A stretch of 64,000 nt of DNA, taken from the NCBI RefSeq assembly GCF_024808255.1, contig NZ_JANTYS010000007.1, positions 248,001 through 312,000 on the forward strand, read 5' to 3'. The position numbers and the translations under genes were made by a program. The DNA is from Mucilaginibacter dorajii (GTDB taxonomy: Bacteria > Bacteroidota > Bacteroidia > Sphingobacteriales > Sphingobacteriaceae). Below, piece by piece: positions 17,001 to 24,780 of this stretch. Each line of letters starts with the position of its first letter. Within the stretch, counting starts at the first letter, position 1. The notes beneath the pieces are model-generated. The model did no database searches and was not told the DNA's origin. It saw nothing but the letters and a program-made list of their open reading frames with translations.

Positions 17001-18118
17001 AAAAACCGATCTCGTAATGGGTCTTGCAAACTTAATAACGTCAAAAAAGAGATGCCTGTAAGCATCATTACCAGGGGCAGCATCAATTGATCGGCCTGCG
17101 GAAAACGGGTGCTCAACAACAGGTGGATGATGATAAATCCTACAAAAAAACAGGCTACAATGATCCAGTACCATTTATTAAAGTCATCAATGGTGCGCAC
17201 GATAAAAGCACCTTCCTTTTTCAGTATATTAAAATCTTTGGTAGATAGTAATTTGATGCTATGCGGCGACTGGCTAAAATTGATGGTTTTATTGGCATCC
17301 AGATCAACCACACCTTGCGACCGGCCAAACTCAAAGCCGGGTTGCAGGGGCAACAACTCAAAAGCTTTATCGGTAGGCAGATTTTTAAACTCATACCGGC
17401 CATTGGCATCGGTACGGGCAAAAGCGGTTAAGGATTGCAGCTGCCGCCTTTTCTGATCGTTTAAAACATATATTTTTTTTGCTGACGCTGATTTTTCAGT
17501 TGTGGTATTCTTGGCAGCGGTTTCCTCGTCGGAGTAAATACTATCCTTCGGTAAAATCATGTTCAGTCTTACCAATACGCCTGCCACAGCTTGTTCTTTA
17601 TGACTTATTTTTCCGCTGATGCTGTACTCGCCCAAAGCCAGGTCTGTTTGAGCCGGGATTTGTGGCGGACTATTTTTTTCCTGCGTAAACCTTACCGAAT
17701 CATCGCCGGTATAACCCAACAATTCACGCGAATCCAGCACCCTTTGCCGGTACGATTCGCCGCCTTGCTCCATCGCTTCATCCGCATTTACATAGTATTT
17801 ACGTTTGTTTATTTCGCCGGCGTTATCAAACTGCCCGGCGGTGTTTGATTTACCCCCCACTACCGATTCGATGTAGCTGATATCCCGCGGATCGTCAAAA
17901 TAATAGCCCTTACGTAATAATGCCGCGATGTTTTTGCCCGGGTTTGGCGCATTGATGTTTACAATGGTACCATCCTGCAGGCGTTTATCAACATCAACAA
18001 ACTTCAATTGCAAAACAGTATAGAGCTTGCCAAAAAGTACAGCCAGCACAATCCCTGTCAGCACTATAAAAAGCCGTTCCATTCCACGGCCCGGGGCCTT
18101 TGGTGTACCCTTATCCAT
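14033..18118 (-). CDS. SEDS glycosyltransferase (RodA/FtsW) fused to penicillin-binding transpeptidase
   Basis: This 1361-residue protein has four parts. First is an N-terminal membrane span (about 11-32). Second is an extracytoplasmic region with a carboxypeptidase-regulatory-like beta-sandwich (about 165-290). Third is a multi-span SEDS domain (about 310-830) with GFQPSEIVKY near 454, GDLGPAMV, EAHTDMILPSIGEE near 656 and LPFESYGGSSL near 738; the Asp in AHTD is the conserved catalytic-type residue. Fourth is a class B PBP (about 865-1345) with LLDRNG, Ser-x-x-Lys in PGSTAK near 1066, SNN near 1119 and KSGT near 1282. Both peptidoglycan polymerase and transpeptidase motifs are intact. Its ATG overlaps the PP2C stop codon by one base (TAATG). 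Fusion of two normally separate partner proteins is unusual; the predicted role is phospho-regulated peptidoglycan synthesis. Confidence 0.93.
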   Translation of the reverse strand: MDKGTPKAPGRGMERLFIVLTGIVLAVLFGKLYTVLQLKFVDVDKRLQDGTIVNINAPNPGKNIAALLRKGYYFDDPRDISYIESVVGGKSNTAGQFDNAGEINKRKYYVNADEAMEQGGESYRQRVLDSRELLGYTGDDSVRFTQEKNSPPQIPAQTDLALGEYSISGKISHKEQAVAGVLVRLNMILPKDSIYSDEETAAKNTTTEKSASAKKIYVLNDQKRRQLQSLTAFARTDANGRYEFKNLPTDKAFELLPLQPGFEFGRSQGVVDLDANKTINFSQSPHSIKLLSTKDFNILKKEGAFIVRTIDDFNKWYWIIVACFFVGFIIIHLLLSTRFPQADQLMLPLVMMLTGISFLTLLSLQDPLRDRFLAKDTLIYLGIGVAAVCVMLLINLRRLTADSALYRLLIFKQVRSAANGWPWIVLAMGVLFSTILFGTGPEGSGVKVNLLGFQPSEIVKYLVVIFLAGFFAANEKFISQYASWGKRWSFFSSALIATVMTLLLFLILGDLGPAMVICFTFIILFSFSRGDFLSMAGFVVLFVLTTWFFDNVWLSAGITFGILILVGFLKPRYLSESAIMALIVITAFLTIDKIPGLEKIIPGPVERLVERKAIWQDPWNNEVYGGDQVANGLWAMAGGGLTGEGVGQGFAKTIPEAHTDMILPSIGEEFGWAGMAGIFILFLLFLHRSIIIGRQTGTPLLFYLSAGIGICTFVQFLLIAGGSIGALPLSGVSLPFESYGGSSLVINMLATGFLLSVSLVKGTQVQMTYITKQQDKNLVPALAAALAGVVLLTVNVSRYSADNKKWVVKPALVADKSGLRMFSYNPRIAILMNKLQAGSLLDRNGLILATSKPELIEKQKNKLSASGIKNYDLDSAMHKRLERFYPFEEQMFFWTGDNNTGVFNGSTNGYFAEYELAAELRGFKMPISSYNVKASRYQEDRFLPRGVKEMTVAKKDYSELAPLLLADINGPEVAAFKNRNRDVKLTMDADLQTSIQQSIATDTSLYDNRVSVVVMEAKTGDVLVSAQYPLPPVHNWDKLTMSQADQNKLSTWMTTTDLGFTYASQPGSTAKVLTAMSAFNKLGLAAADVTYHVSTEERIRTKGIEPDETGEITMERAIAKSNNVYFIKLANQQHLEEYMVNLYMKTGMFLHGVGGYYYNKPIENDAQEEKWRNLWRKTEFNTKPRYDPNNIHKTRAKGISGMAWGQGELIATPASVARLVSGVANDGMLMPNRFVLNIGGTKQPLKTGIKLAEKPEYAGLLTQYMIAQSAPKVPILGIAVAGKSGTPERIVKNKSVNDGWYVFFAPEANGKSNMVVCIRVESTRGSSDAVHLAGKHVIPFLLQKGYMKSIIPGETAEPVDQ

Positions 18119-19545
18119 TATTTTTTGATGGCTTTAGGTAACGAATCTATTTGAAACATCCCTCCAAACAACCTGCCCGAAATGTATTTTTTATCGGGGA
18201 ACAAATAAGAAGTTTGTACCGGCGTAACACAGTTAGTAAACTGAACATTTTTTAAAACCAGCGCATCGTTATGAGTTGCCACCGCTACTTTAAAGCCATC
18301 AAAGGCCAGGCTATCCAACACTACGTATTTACTTTTTGCCGCTAACACCAGGGCTGGGCCGCTATATACCGAATCTTTTTTAAATACAATTTTCCCTTTT
18401 GCCTTAATGTACAGGCTATCCTTACCAATAAATATAGAATCGCTCAGGATAATAGGCTCCTTAAAATCGGCAGCCGATAGTACCAAAGTATTTCCTATTA
18501 ACTTGTTCAACGTATCCTGTAGTTTGATCTCGCCTGCACTTTTTGGTTTTACCGGGGGCGCTACTGCTTTAAGCGGCTCGGCCTTGGGCTGGTGGTTAAG
18601 CCAGTACTGCCATATAAAGCCGCCTAAACATATCACAAATAAAATGACTAATATCAAAACCGTACCCTGGTTGCTTTTGGATTTTACAACAGGTTCGGCA
18701 AGCTCTTCAACCACTTTGGGCTGAGGTTTTGGTTCGGCAATTTCTGTGGTGGCTTTTACCGATACTGCTGGCCGTGTGGCATTTTGCTGGCGCGGGGCCT
18801 TGTCGTTTTGAGCCAACACCACGGTTACGTTATCCTTGCCGCCTTTGTTGTTTGCCGCGGTGATTAGTTTTTTTCCTTTATCCTCTAAAGTGCCGCTTTC
18901 GGTAAGGATGCTTTTGATCAGCTTCTTATCAACCAGGTCGGTTAAGCCATCGCTGCAAACCAGCAGCATATCGCCGGGTAAAAATGGCGAATGGCCTGTC
19001 TCTACAAAATCGCTATCCTTGGTTATGTTGGGGGCAAAACCCAGTGCTTTGTTAATCTCGTTTCGTTTAGGGTGATCCATCGCCGCCTCTTCCGTAAGCC
19101 TGCCGGAATCTTCCAGGAAACCTACAAAAGAGTGGTCTTTAGAGATCTTGATAAGCGAATTATCGCGCAGTAAATACAAACGGGTATCGCCCACGTGGGC
19201 ATAGTAAAACTGGTTATTTTGCAGATCGATAACGGCCAGCGTTAATACGCAGGCCATGTTTTCCAAACCTTTTTCCTGCAGCTTTCTATCGTAAATCTGC
19301 TGGTTGGCGTTTGCAAAAGTATTAACCAACAACGGCGTAACATTACCAGCTATATAGGCCAGATCTTTTAAGATGCATTCACGGGCGATATCGGCTGCAA
19401 CTTCGCCACCCACATAGCCGCCTACGCCGTCAATTACGCAGGCAATAATAAAATTACCGTCGTCCGTTTTTTGGGCAATAAAGGTGTCCTCGTTATTATC
19501 CCTTTGCTTACCGGTATCTGTAATGCCGAAATAATTATTTGCCAT
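18118..19545 (-). CDS. PP2C-family Ser/Thr protein phosphatase with membrane anchor
   Basis: The N-terminal PP2C domain (about residues 1-250) shows the metal-binding aspartates in NNEDTF (Asp20), DGVGG (Asp39), CSDGLTDL and GGKDNVTVVL. A proline-rich linker follows, then a single membrane span near 297-316 (VLILVILFVICLGGFIW). An extracytoplasmic region of about 150 residues with short beta-strand repeats follows; it has no recognised fold but resembles a small beta-solenoid. The single-span topology matches actinobacterial PstP. Its ATG overlaps the end of the 31-residue ORF by 11 bases, and its stop overlaps the SEDS-PBP start. It presumably reverses the neighbouring kinase. Confidence 0.92.
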   Translation of the reverse strand: MANNYFGITDTGKQRDNNEDTFIAQKTDDGNFIIACVIDGVGGYVGGEVAADIARECILKDLAYIAGNVTPLLVNTFANANQQIYDRKLQEKGLENMACVLTLAVIDLQNNQFYYAHVGDTRLYLLRDNSLIKISKDHSFVGFLEDSGRLTEEAAMDHPKRNEINKALGFAPNITKDSDFVETGHSPFLPGDMLLVCSDGLTDLVDKKLIKSILTESGTLEDKGKKLITAANNKGGKDNVTVVLAQNDKAPRQQNATRPAVSVKATTEIAEPKPQPKVVEELAEPVVKSKSNQGTVLILVILFVICLGGFIWQYWLNHQPKAEPLKAVAPPVKPKSAGEIKLQDTLNKLIGNTLVLSAADFKEPIILSDSIFIGKDSLYIKAKGKIVFKKDSVYSGPALVLAAKSKYVVLDSLAFDGFKVAVATHNDALVLKNVQFTNCVTPVQTSYLFPDKKYISGRLFGGMFQIDSLPKAIKK

Positions 19546-19630
19546 GGCTGGATCTTTTTATATCGATAAAATGGGCAAGCAATAATAAAACACATATTGC
19601 AAGTAAGGCTATTGATAGTATTTGCGACAT
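19535..19630 (-). CDS. 31-residue single-span membrane peptide (too short for ordinary gene calling)
   Basis: On the minus strand an ATG at 19630 overlaps the stop codon of the upstream FHA-like gene by one base (TAATG). The frame runs 31 codons to TAA at 19535-19537 and overlaps the PP2C start by 11 bases. The product starts MSQILSIALLAICVLLLLAH and ends with a charged tail FIDIKRSSHGK, which is one hydrophobic span with a basic, probably cytoplasmic C-terminus. Overlaps on both sides argue for translational coupling and a real gene. It may be a small subunit or regulator of the kinase/phosphatase/SEDS-PBP complex; that role is inferred from position only. Confidence 0.65.
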   Translation of the reverse strand: MSQILSIALLAICVLLLLAHFIDIKRSSHGK

Positions 19631-20592
19631 TATGCTTCGGGTTTAAAGATGTTGATACCGATGATACCGTTCAGCAATATTTTGGAGTTGAAAGGCAATT
19701 CCACCCATTGCGGCGAGTTTACATCGCTGCGGGTAACCTCCTGTTCGTTGATCATGGTAAGCTCGCCAAAAGATGCCAGGTAAAATTTTCCATCGGCTTT
19801 GTTTAGGCGGATGCGCAGGTGCGGGGTATTTACCCAATCGCTCGGAATTTTAAATACCGACGCGTCTTCGCGGGTTTCTTCGTTACCCGATACTACTATA
19901 TCATCGTTCTTTACCAAAAACTCTACTTTACGGCCCACAAACTGCTTATCGGGCATAATGGTATCCAAACGCGCCAACACCTGCTGACCGGGCCTTACCA
20001 CGTCCTTTTCGTTATAATGCAACTCGTTTGAGTATGGCAACTCATAATAACCTTCGCTGTAATAGGTAAAACCTTTTAAAATATCATTGCTGATATCAAG
20101 CGTTTGGGCCACCCCGGTATGGCGTGGGATGAACGTTACCCTTAAGTTTTCTTCCTTTTTATTGCTGCCGGGCATCAGCTTGCCAATAAAGCCTTTATCC
20201 CCTTTTTTATAGTCGGGGTGCGATACCAGTCTGAAAACCCATTTCGAGCTTGATGGCTCCACCTTTTTACCAAACTCCTGGTGCTCGCTCAGCAACTCAT
20301 AAAACTTTTTAACGGACTCATGAACAATAATGCCAAACAGACCCGAGCGGTTATTGATAAACTCCTGGTAATCCTCTTCGTTAAAGCTGATGATATACTC
20401 GTGGTAAAACACTACCCTATCGGCAAATGAAAGCTGGGCTATTGATTCTTTAAATTTTTCGATGATGTACATGTAAACATCATCTGGGGTAAGGGATTTA
20501 TTTTGTACAGCAGCCACGGCGGCAGCTTTGCCATTTGGCAAAAACCAATCCTGCAGGCCTATCTTTTGCCAAAATGTAGATTTTGATTCCAT
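19630..20592 (-). CDS. Cytoplasmic protein of the kinase/FHA locus, probable divergent FHA fold
   Basis: This 320-residue soluble protein has no signal peptide. I do not recognise the first ~220 residues, which include helical and beta segments. The C-terminal ~90 residues (from about 228) show an FHA-like pattern of strands ending with SKILLNGIIGINIFKP, but lack a clear Arg/Ser-x-x-His core. It sits between the kinase gene (31 bases upstream) and the 31-residue ORF, whose start overlaps its stop. It is likely an adaptor or substrate of the kinase. The FHA suggestion is weak and needs profile comparison. Confidence 0.7.
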   Translation of the reverse strand: MESKSTFWQKIGLQDWFLPNGKAAAVAAVQNKSLTPDDVYMYIIEKFKESIAQLSFADRVVFYHEYIISFNEEDYQEFINNRSGLFGIIVHESVKKFYELLSEHQEFGKKVEPSSSKWVFRLVSHPDYKKGDKGFIGKLMPGSNKKEENLRVTFIPRHTGVAQTLDISNDILKGFTYYSEGYYELPYSNELHYNEKDVVRPGQQVLARLDTIMPDKQFVGRKVEFLVKNDDIVVSGNEETREDASVFKIPSDWVNTPHLRIRLNKADGKFYLASFGELTMINEQEVTRSDVNSPQWVELPFNSKILLNGIIGINIFKPEA

Positions 20593-20623
20593 TCGGTACG
20601 GAATTTAGATGTCGTTATATTAA

Positions 20624-22057
20624 CTAAAAACTCAATTTTGCTGTATCGGCAGCTTTCACACTATCGCGATAAAACTGCGGATTGGTAGATTTATGCTTCA
20701 CGCCCCTCAATATCGAGTCGGCCAGTGAATCAACCTCCGGTGGCACGCTTGACCCGTTGTTGTTATCATCCAGGTGCTTGTTTACCTCGGTATCTTGCTT
20801 AACCGCACTATCGGGCTTGTTGGCCGGCGCGCTTCTGCTTAACGAGTCCCTTGGCGGCGTTGCTGATTTAAAAAGTGTATTATAAATACCCCTGCGGTGT
20901 TTGAAACCTAAAACTGCCGAGAACCCGGTAAGCGCGATGAGTAATACAACCAGACCGATAAAAATTGGCCTGGAGATGCGTACCGCGTGCTTGCCTACTA
21001 CTACCGGGGTTTCGGTAGGGTTGTTAATTACATGTACACCCCGGGCGCTTTCAGCCTCCTGGTAGTATAGTAACAAGCCTTGCAAGCGTTCGTTCTCTTT
21101 TAACAGTACAGACGCGTTCCATGAATCATCAACCTGGTTACTGTTTACAGCTGCAATACTGCTGTGCACCAGGGCATCCTGTAGCTCAATACCGTTCATG
21201 AACCTGTTTTCGGGTTCTTTTTCCAGGCATTTTGATACTATGTTTAAAAGCCAGGCAGGCACCAGCATTTCATGCTGTTTTTTCTGTTCTGTCCAGGCGT
21301 CGGGTAGGTTTTTTTTGCGCAGTTCCATTACATCGGGCACCGCGTTTTCCATATGGGCCAGCATCACCGCGTTGCGGGCTGTTTCGCCATTGTCCTTTAG
21401 GGGAAAAGGTACCTGGCCGCCAATTAGTTCATACAGGATAATACCGAAGCTGTATACATCCGTCTGGAAGTACATTAAACCCTCATTCTGCTCGGGTGCC
21501 ATAAACTCGATAGCGCCGGCATGGCGGATGCTGGTACGGCGCTGATCATCAGACATAGCCGAAAGACCAAAATCCAGCAGCACATAATTGCCCGTATGGA
21601 TGTTGAACTTTACGTTATTACTTTTGATATCGCCATGCTTTACCGATACCTTGTGGCAATGCGATAAGGCATTAGCCAGCTGATCGGCCAGTTTGATGAT
21701 CTCCTTAATGGTAAATATGGCCTCATGCGGTGGCTTCAGCAGGTCTTCCAGGTCGGGGCCATCAATATATTCCATCTCGATAAAGGGAAACGAACCGCTC
21801 TCGGTAATGCCCGAATTTAAGATTTTAACCACATTGGGGTTAGGCTCTTCGTTCACCTTTTTTAGTTTTTCAACCTCGTTCTGAAAATTTCTGAAGTTCT
21901 TATCGTCGGTACTTTCGGTATGAATAGGGGTCGGCAATAACTTTACCGCTGTGATGATGGGGCCGTAACGCCTGCCTTTATAAACTGAGCCTTGTCCGCC
22001 CGTTCGCAAAGCCCCCATATTCTCCAAGCCTTCGGTTATTGTAAATACTTTGCTCAT
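20624..22057 (-). CDS. Membrane Ser/Thr protein kinase (PknB-like)
   Basis: The N-terminal kinase domain (about residues 10-310) has the glycine loop GGQGSVYKG at 20-28 and the ATP-binding Lys39 in AVKLL. The catalytic loop is HGDIKSNN with Asp143, then come LLDFGLS at 161-166, APEQ and DVYSFGIILYELIGG. The catalytic loop is HGD rather than HRD, so this is a non-RD kinase not needing classical activation-loop phosphorylation. A single membrane span near 368-390 is followed by an extracytoplasmic tail of ~85 residues rich in Ser, Asp and Lys without PASTA domains. It is the first gene of the seven-gene locus. It likely phosphorylates FHA-bound partners and possibly the SEDS-PBP fusion. Confidence 0.92.
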   Translation of the reverse strand: MSKVFTITEGLENMGALRTGGQGSVYKGRRYGPIITAVKLLPTPIHTESTDDKNFRNFQNEVEKLKKVNEEPNPNVVKILNSGITESGSFPFIEMEYIDGPDLEDLLKPPHEAIFTIKEIIKLADQLANALSHCHKVSVKHGDIKSNNVKFNIHTGNYVLLDFGLSAMSDDQRRTSIRHAGAIEFMAPEQNEGLMYFQTDVYSFGIILYELIGGQVPFPLKDNGETARNAVMLAHMENAVPDVMELRKKNLPDAWTEQKKQHEMLVPAWLLNIVSKCLEKEPENRFMNGIELQDALVHSSIAAVNSNQVDDSWNASVLLKENERLQGLLLYYQEAESARGVHVINNPTETPVVVGKHAVRISRPIFIGLVVLLIALTGFSAVLGFKHRRGIYNTLFKSATPPRDSLSRSAPANKPDSAVKQDTEVNKHLDDNNNGSSVPPEVDSLADSILRGVKHKSTNPQFYRDSVKAADTAKLSF

Positions 22058-22170
22058 TGAGTTATACTTGCAGTGCTATAAGGTAAAAAAACAATTGTTA
22101 AACTGTGTTATCACAACATAACGCACATAATGATGTTTGGTTATAAAAATATGAAAAAAAGTGCGAAGAA

Positions 22171-22379
22171 GATGTGCAGATATGCAGATGTGCAAATTTC
22201 AGATGATTGATGTGCAAATGATCTAAAAAACGAGAGGAAACATTATTGCGAGTTTTAAACCTTCGCCCTCAGAGCGGGAAAGCATACCGTTAAACATGGC
22301 GCAAACGACTCAATTACGCCGTTTTTCAAACATTTTCATCGGAAATCTGCACATTTAAAATCTGCACATCTGCATATCT
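22171..22379. repeat. Nested inverted repeats between kinase and hexosaminidase genes
   Basis: The arms GATGTGCAGATATGCAGATG (about 22171) and CTGCACATCTGCATATCT (about 22362-22379) are the family seen at 12.4 kb. They enclose a degraded copy of the ATTGCGAGTTTTAAA repeat at about 22243-22260. This gap (22058-22377) contains no ORF. It must contain the promoter of the kinase locus close to 22058-22140, which reads AT-rich with no motif I can fix confidently. Confidence 0.7.
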
Positions 22380-24672
22380 ACTCTACACTAATTTCATCCA
22401 CCAATAACCACGCCTTCGCCCCTGCAATATATTCTCCCGGCGGGATGGTGCCTTTGTTTGTGCCTTTAATCCTGATGTAGCGCGCCTGAATCGGTTTAAT
22501 GGTTGCCCTTACTGCGTTGATCCCATTGTCATTAAATGCTGTTTGGCGGTAAACTTCGGTATAGGTTTTTCCGTCTGCCGATGCTTCGAAGGTGAGCAGG
22601 GTTGGTTCCCACATTTTTTGCCAGTGGTATTTAAGGATGTTGATGCCGAGTTTGGTAACGGGCTGCACCGATCCCAGGTCGACTGTGGCATCCAGGTCAT
22701 CGCCGTTAAAACCATACCATTGACCATCGTTGTACAGCTTATTGCCAAATACGCCGTTCACCAGGCCCGAGATATCGCCGGTGTTATAGGTGCCTTTAGG
22801 CTGATTTACCAGCGTTACCGTTTTGCCAACGGCTTTGTGGATGTTAAAACTTTGCATGTATGTGCGCCCAGTTTGTTTACCATTACTAAACACCCCGGCT
22901 TTGATATTACCCGATGAGATGATGGTTAAGGGTTTGTTATAAACCTTACTTTTAAGCCCCGGTGCCAATCCATCGGTAGTGTAAAATATTTTGCCGCCCG
23001 GCAGGGTTGTATTGAGACTGAGCGATGTTTGATGATCTGCTGTTGTGCCTATATCGCCGGTTATTTCATCATAGGTGTTGGCGGCATTAATATCCAACCT
23101 TTGAAGCATTGGATGCTGATAGCGCAGCCGCTTCAGGAAGCCGTTATAATTCTTGTTCGCTTTATCTGTCCAGGCCACCTCGGCCAGGGCCAGCATGCGG
23201 GGGAACAATTGTCGCTCGGCCTGGGCAGGGCTGGCCATGTATTCGCTCCAGGCGTTGGCTTGTACACCTTTAATGTATTTAGCCTCATCGCCGGTTAGCT
23301 CTTTGGTTATGGGCTCGTAATTGTAAACCTTGCTTAGGGGTGTGTAACCACCACCCGCAATAGGCTCCGCCGGGTAAAGCGACTGGAAATAATCAAGGTA
23401 CACATATTTTTCGGGCGTCATGATGGCATCGTGGTGTTGTTTGGCTGCGGCAATGCCCCCCTCCTCGCCTGTCCAGCTCATTACGGTAGCGCCGGGGGTT
23501 AGGCCGCCTTCCAATATCTCGTCCCAACCAATTATCTGCCGCCCTTTGTTGTTCAGGTATTTTTCCATCCGGCCTATAAAATAGCTTTGTAATTCGTGCT
23601 CATCTTTCAAATGCTCGTCCTTAATGCGCTGCTGGCATTTGGGGCAGGTTTGCCATTTGGTTTTAGGGCATTCATCGCCGCCAATGTGAATGTATTTTGA
23701 GGGGAAAAGCGGCAGCACTTCGTCCAGCACGTTTTGTAAAAAGATAAAAGTCTCCTCATTACCGGCGCAATACACATCGTCAAAAATGCCCCAGTAAGTA
23801 GCCGTTTTATACGGACCGCCCGTGCAGCCTAATTGCGGGTAGGCCGCTAAAGCAGCCAGCGCGTGGCCGGGCATTTCAATTTCGGGGATAATGCTGATAT
23901 GCCTTTGCATGGCGTATTTCACCACATCTTTAACCTCATCCTGGGTGTAATAACCGCCATAGCGTTTGCCGTCGAATTTATGTGGGCTGTCCCTTTTATG
24001 GCCAATGATGGTTTCATCCCGGTAGGCGGATATACTTTGCAGCAGTGGATATTTTTTGATTTCGATGCGCCAGCCCTGGTCGTCGGTAAGGTGCCAGTGA
24101 AAGGTGTTGATCTTGTACAGGGCCAGCAGGTCTATCCACTTTTTGATGGTTTGCACGGTAAAAAAGTGGCGACTAACATCCAAATGCATCCCCCGGTAAG
24201 CAAAACGGGGATGATCTTCAATAGTGCAAACCGGTACCGTAGCTTTACCATTGGCCATATGGATGAGTTGCACAAGCGACTGCAGCGCGTAAAATACACC
24301 GGCCTCATCGTGCCCGTGAATGGTAATATGTTTGGATTTTATAATGAGTTGATAGCCTTCTTTTTGTGGTACGCGTATCGAGTCGATAACGATATCGATA
24401 TCCGGGATCACCGCCACATTATTAACGGATGAGACACTGCCCGAAACAGACATGAGGTACTGCTCAAAAAAATCAAGGTTATGCTGATCGATCCCCTTCT
24501 CCAGTTCTATCCCGGCAGTACCCGAAAACGTGAAAACGCCTTTACCTTTTTGTATTTTATACGGTTGGGGAATAATACCTTGCTCCTTAATTTGTGCCGA
24601 TGCAGCGTTGAACATCAACAAAAACCAAAAAGTATAAAAAAGGGGTTTACAGGAGTTGGGCAGCTTATTCAT
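22378..24672 (-). CDS. Secreted beta-N-acetylhexosaminidase (GH20)
   Basis: This exo-acting glycosidase removes terminal GlcNAc/GalNAc by substrate-assisted catalysis. With the start at 24672 it has 764 residues. The order is signal peptide (ending NAASAQ), GH20 N-terminal alpha/beta domain, catalytic barrel with FHWHLTDDQGWRIEIK and the catalytic pair Asp333-Glu334 in HIGGDECPKTKW, a chitobiase-type C-terminal domain (FYTTDG), and an F5/8-like beta-sandwich ending with YIRIKGTNKG. The frame is open to 24738, but that extension covers the hairpin at 24710-24750, so 24672 is preferred. It probably processes host glycans, chitin fragments or peptidoglycan-derived sugars. Confidence 0.93.
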   Translation of the reverse strand: MNKLPNSCKPLFYTFWFLLMFNAASAQIKEQGIIPQPYKIQKGKGVFTFSGTAGIELEKGIDQHNLDFFEQYLMSVSGSVSSVNNVAVIPDIDIVIDSIRVPQKEGYQLIIKSKHITIHGHDEAGVFYALQSLVQLIHMANGKATVPVCTIEDHPRFAYRGMHLDVSRHFFTVQTIKKWIDLLALYKINTFHWHLTDDQGWRIEIKKYPLLQSISAYRDETIIGHKRDSPHKFDGKRYGGYYTQDEVKDVVKYAMQRHISIIPEIEMPGHALAALAAYPQLGCTGGPYKTATYWGIFDDVYCAGNEETFIFLQNVLDEVLPLFPSKYIHIGGDECPKTKWQTCPKCQQRIKDEHLKDEHELQSYFIGRMEKYLNNKGRQIIGWDEILEGGLTPGATVMSWTGEEGGIAAAKQHHDAIMTPEKYVYLDYFQSLYPAEPIAGGGYTPLSKVYNYEPITKELTGDEAKYIKGVQANAWSEYMASPAQAERQLFPRMLALAEVAWTDKANKNYNGFLKRLRYQHPMLQRLDINAANTYDEITGDIGTTADHQTSLSLNTTLPGGKIFYTTDGLAPGLKSKVYNKPLTIISSGNIKAGVFSNGKQTGRTYMQSFNIHKAVGKTVTLVNQPKGTYNTGDISGLVNGVFGNKLYNDGQWYGFNGDDLDATVDLGSVQPVTKLGINILKYHWQKMWEPTLLTFEASADGKTYTEVYRQTAFNDNGINAVRATIKPIQARYIRIKGTNKGTIPPGEYIAGAKAWLLVDEISVE

Positions 24673-24709
24673 CGGTACAGATTTGTAAAGCCGAATATAG
24701 CTGATTAGG

Positions 24710-24750
24710 TTTAATATAGCGAGGGGTTTAAAACCCATCGCTATATTAAA
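24710..24750 (-). terminator. Long hairpin between amidase and hexosaminidase genes
   Basis: TTTAATATAGCGA and TCGCTATATTAAA form a perfect 13-pair stem; the interior GGGTTTAAAACCC is itself palindromic. It lies about 30 bases after the amidase stop codon and upstream of the hexosaminidase start. It probably ends the fur-amidase transcript, though it is symmetric and could act on either strand. Confidence 0.65.
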
Positions 24751-24780
24751 CAGCCTGATGGTAAACGTTATTTTTAAAAA

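Noticed and set aside
12582..22057. Type VI secretion regulation (PpkA/PppA/Fha-like)
   Set aside because: Kinase, PP2C and FHA genes also occur in T6SS loci, but no Tss structural gene is present and a SEDS-PBP fusion is, so wall synthesis fits better.
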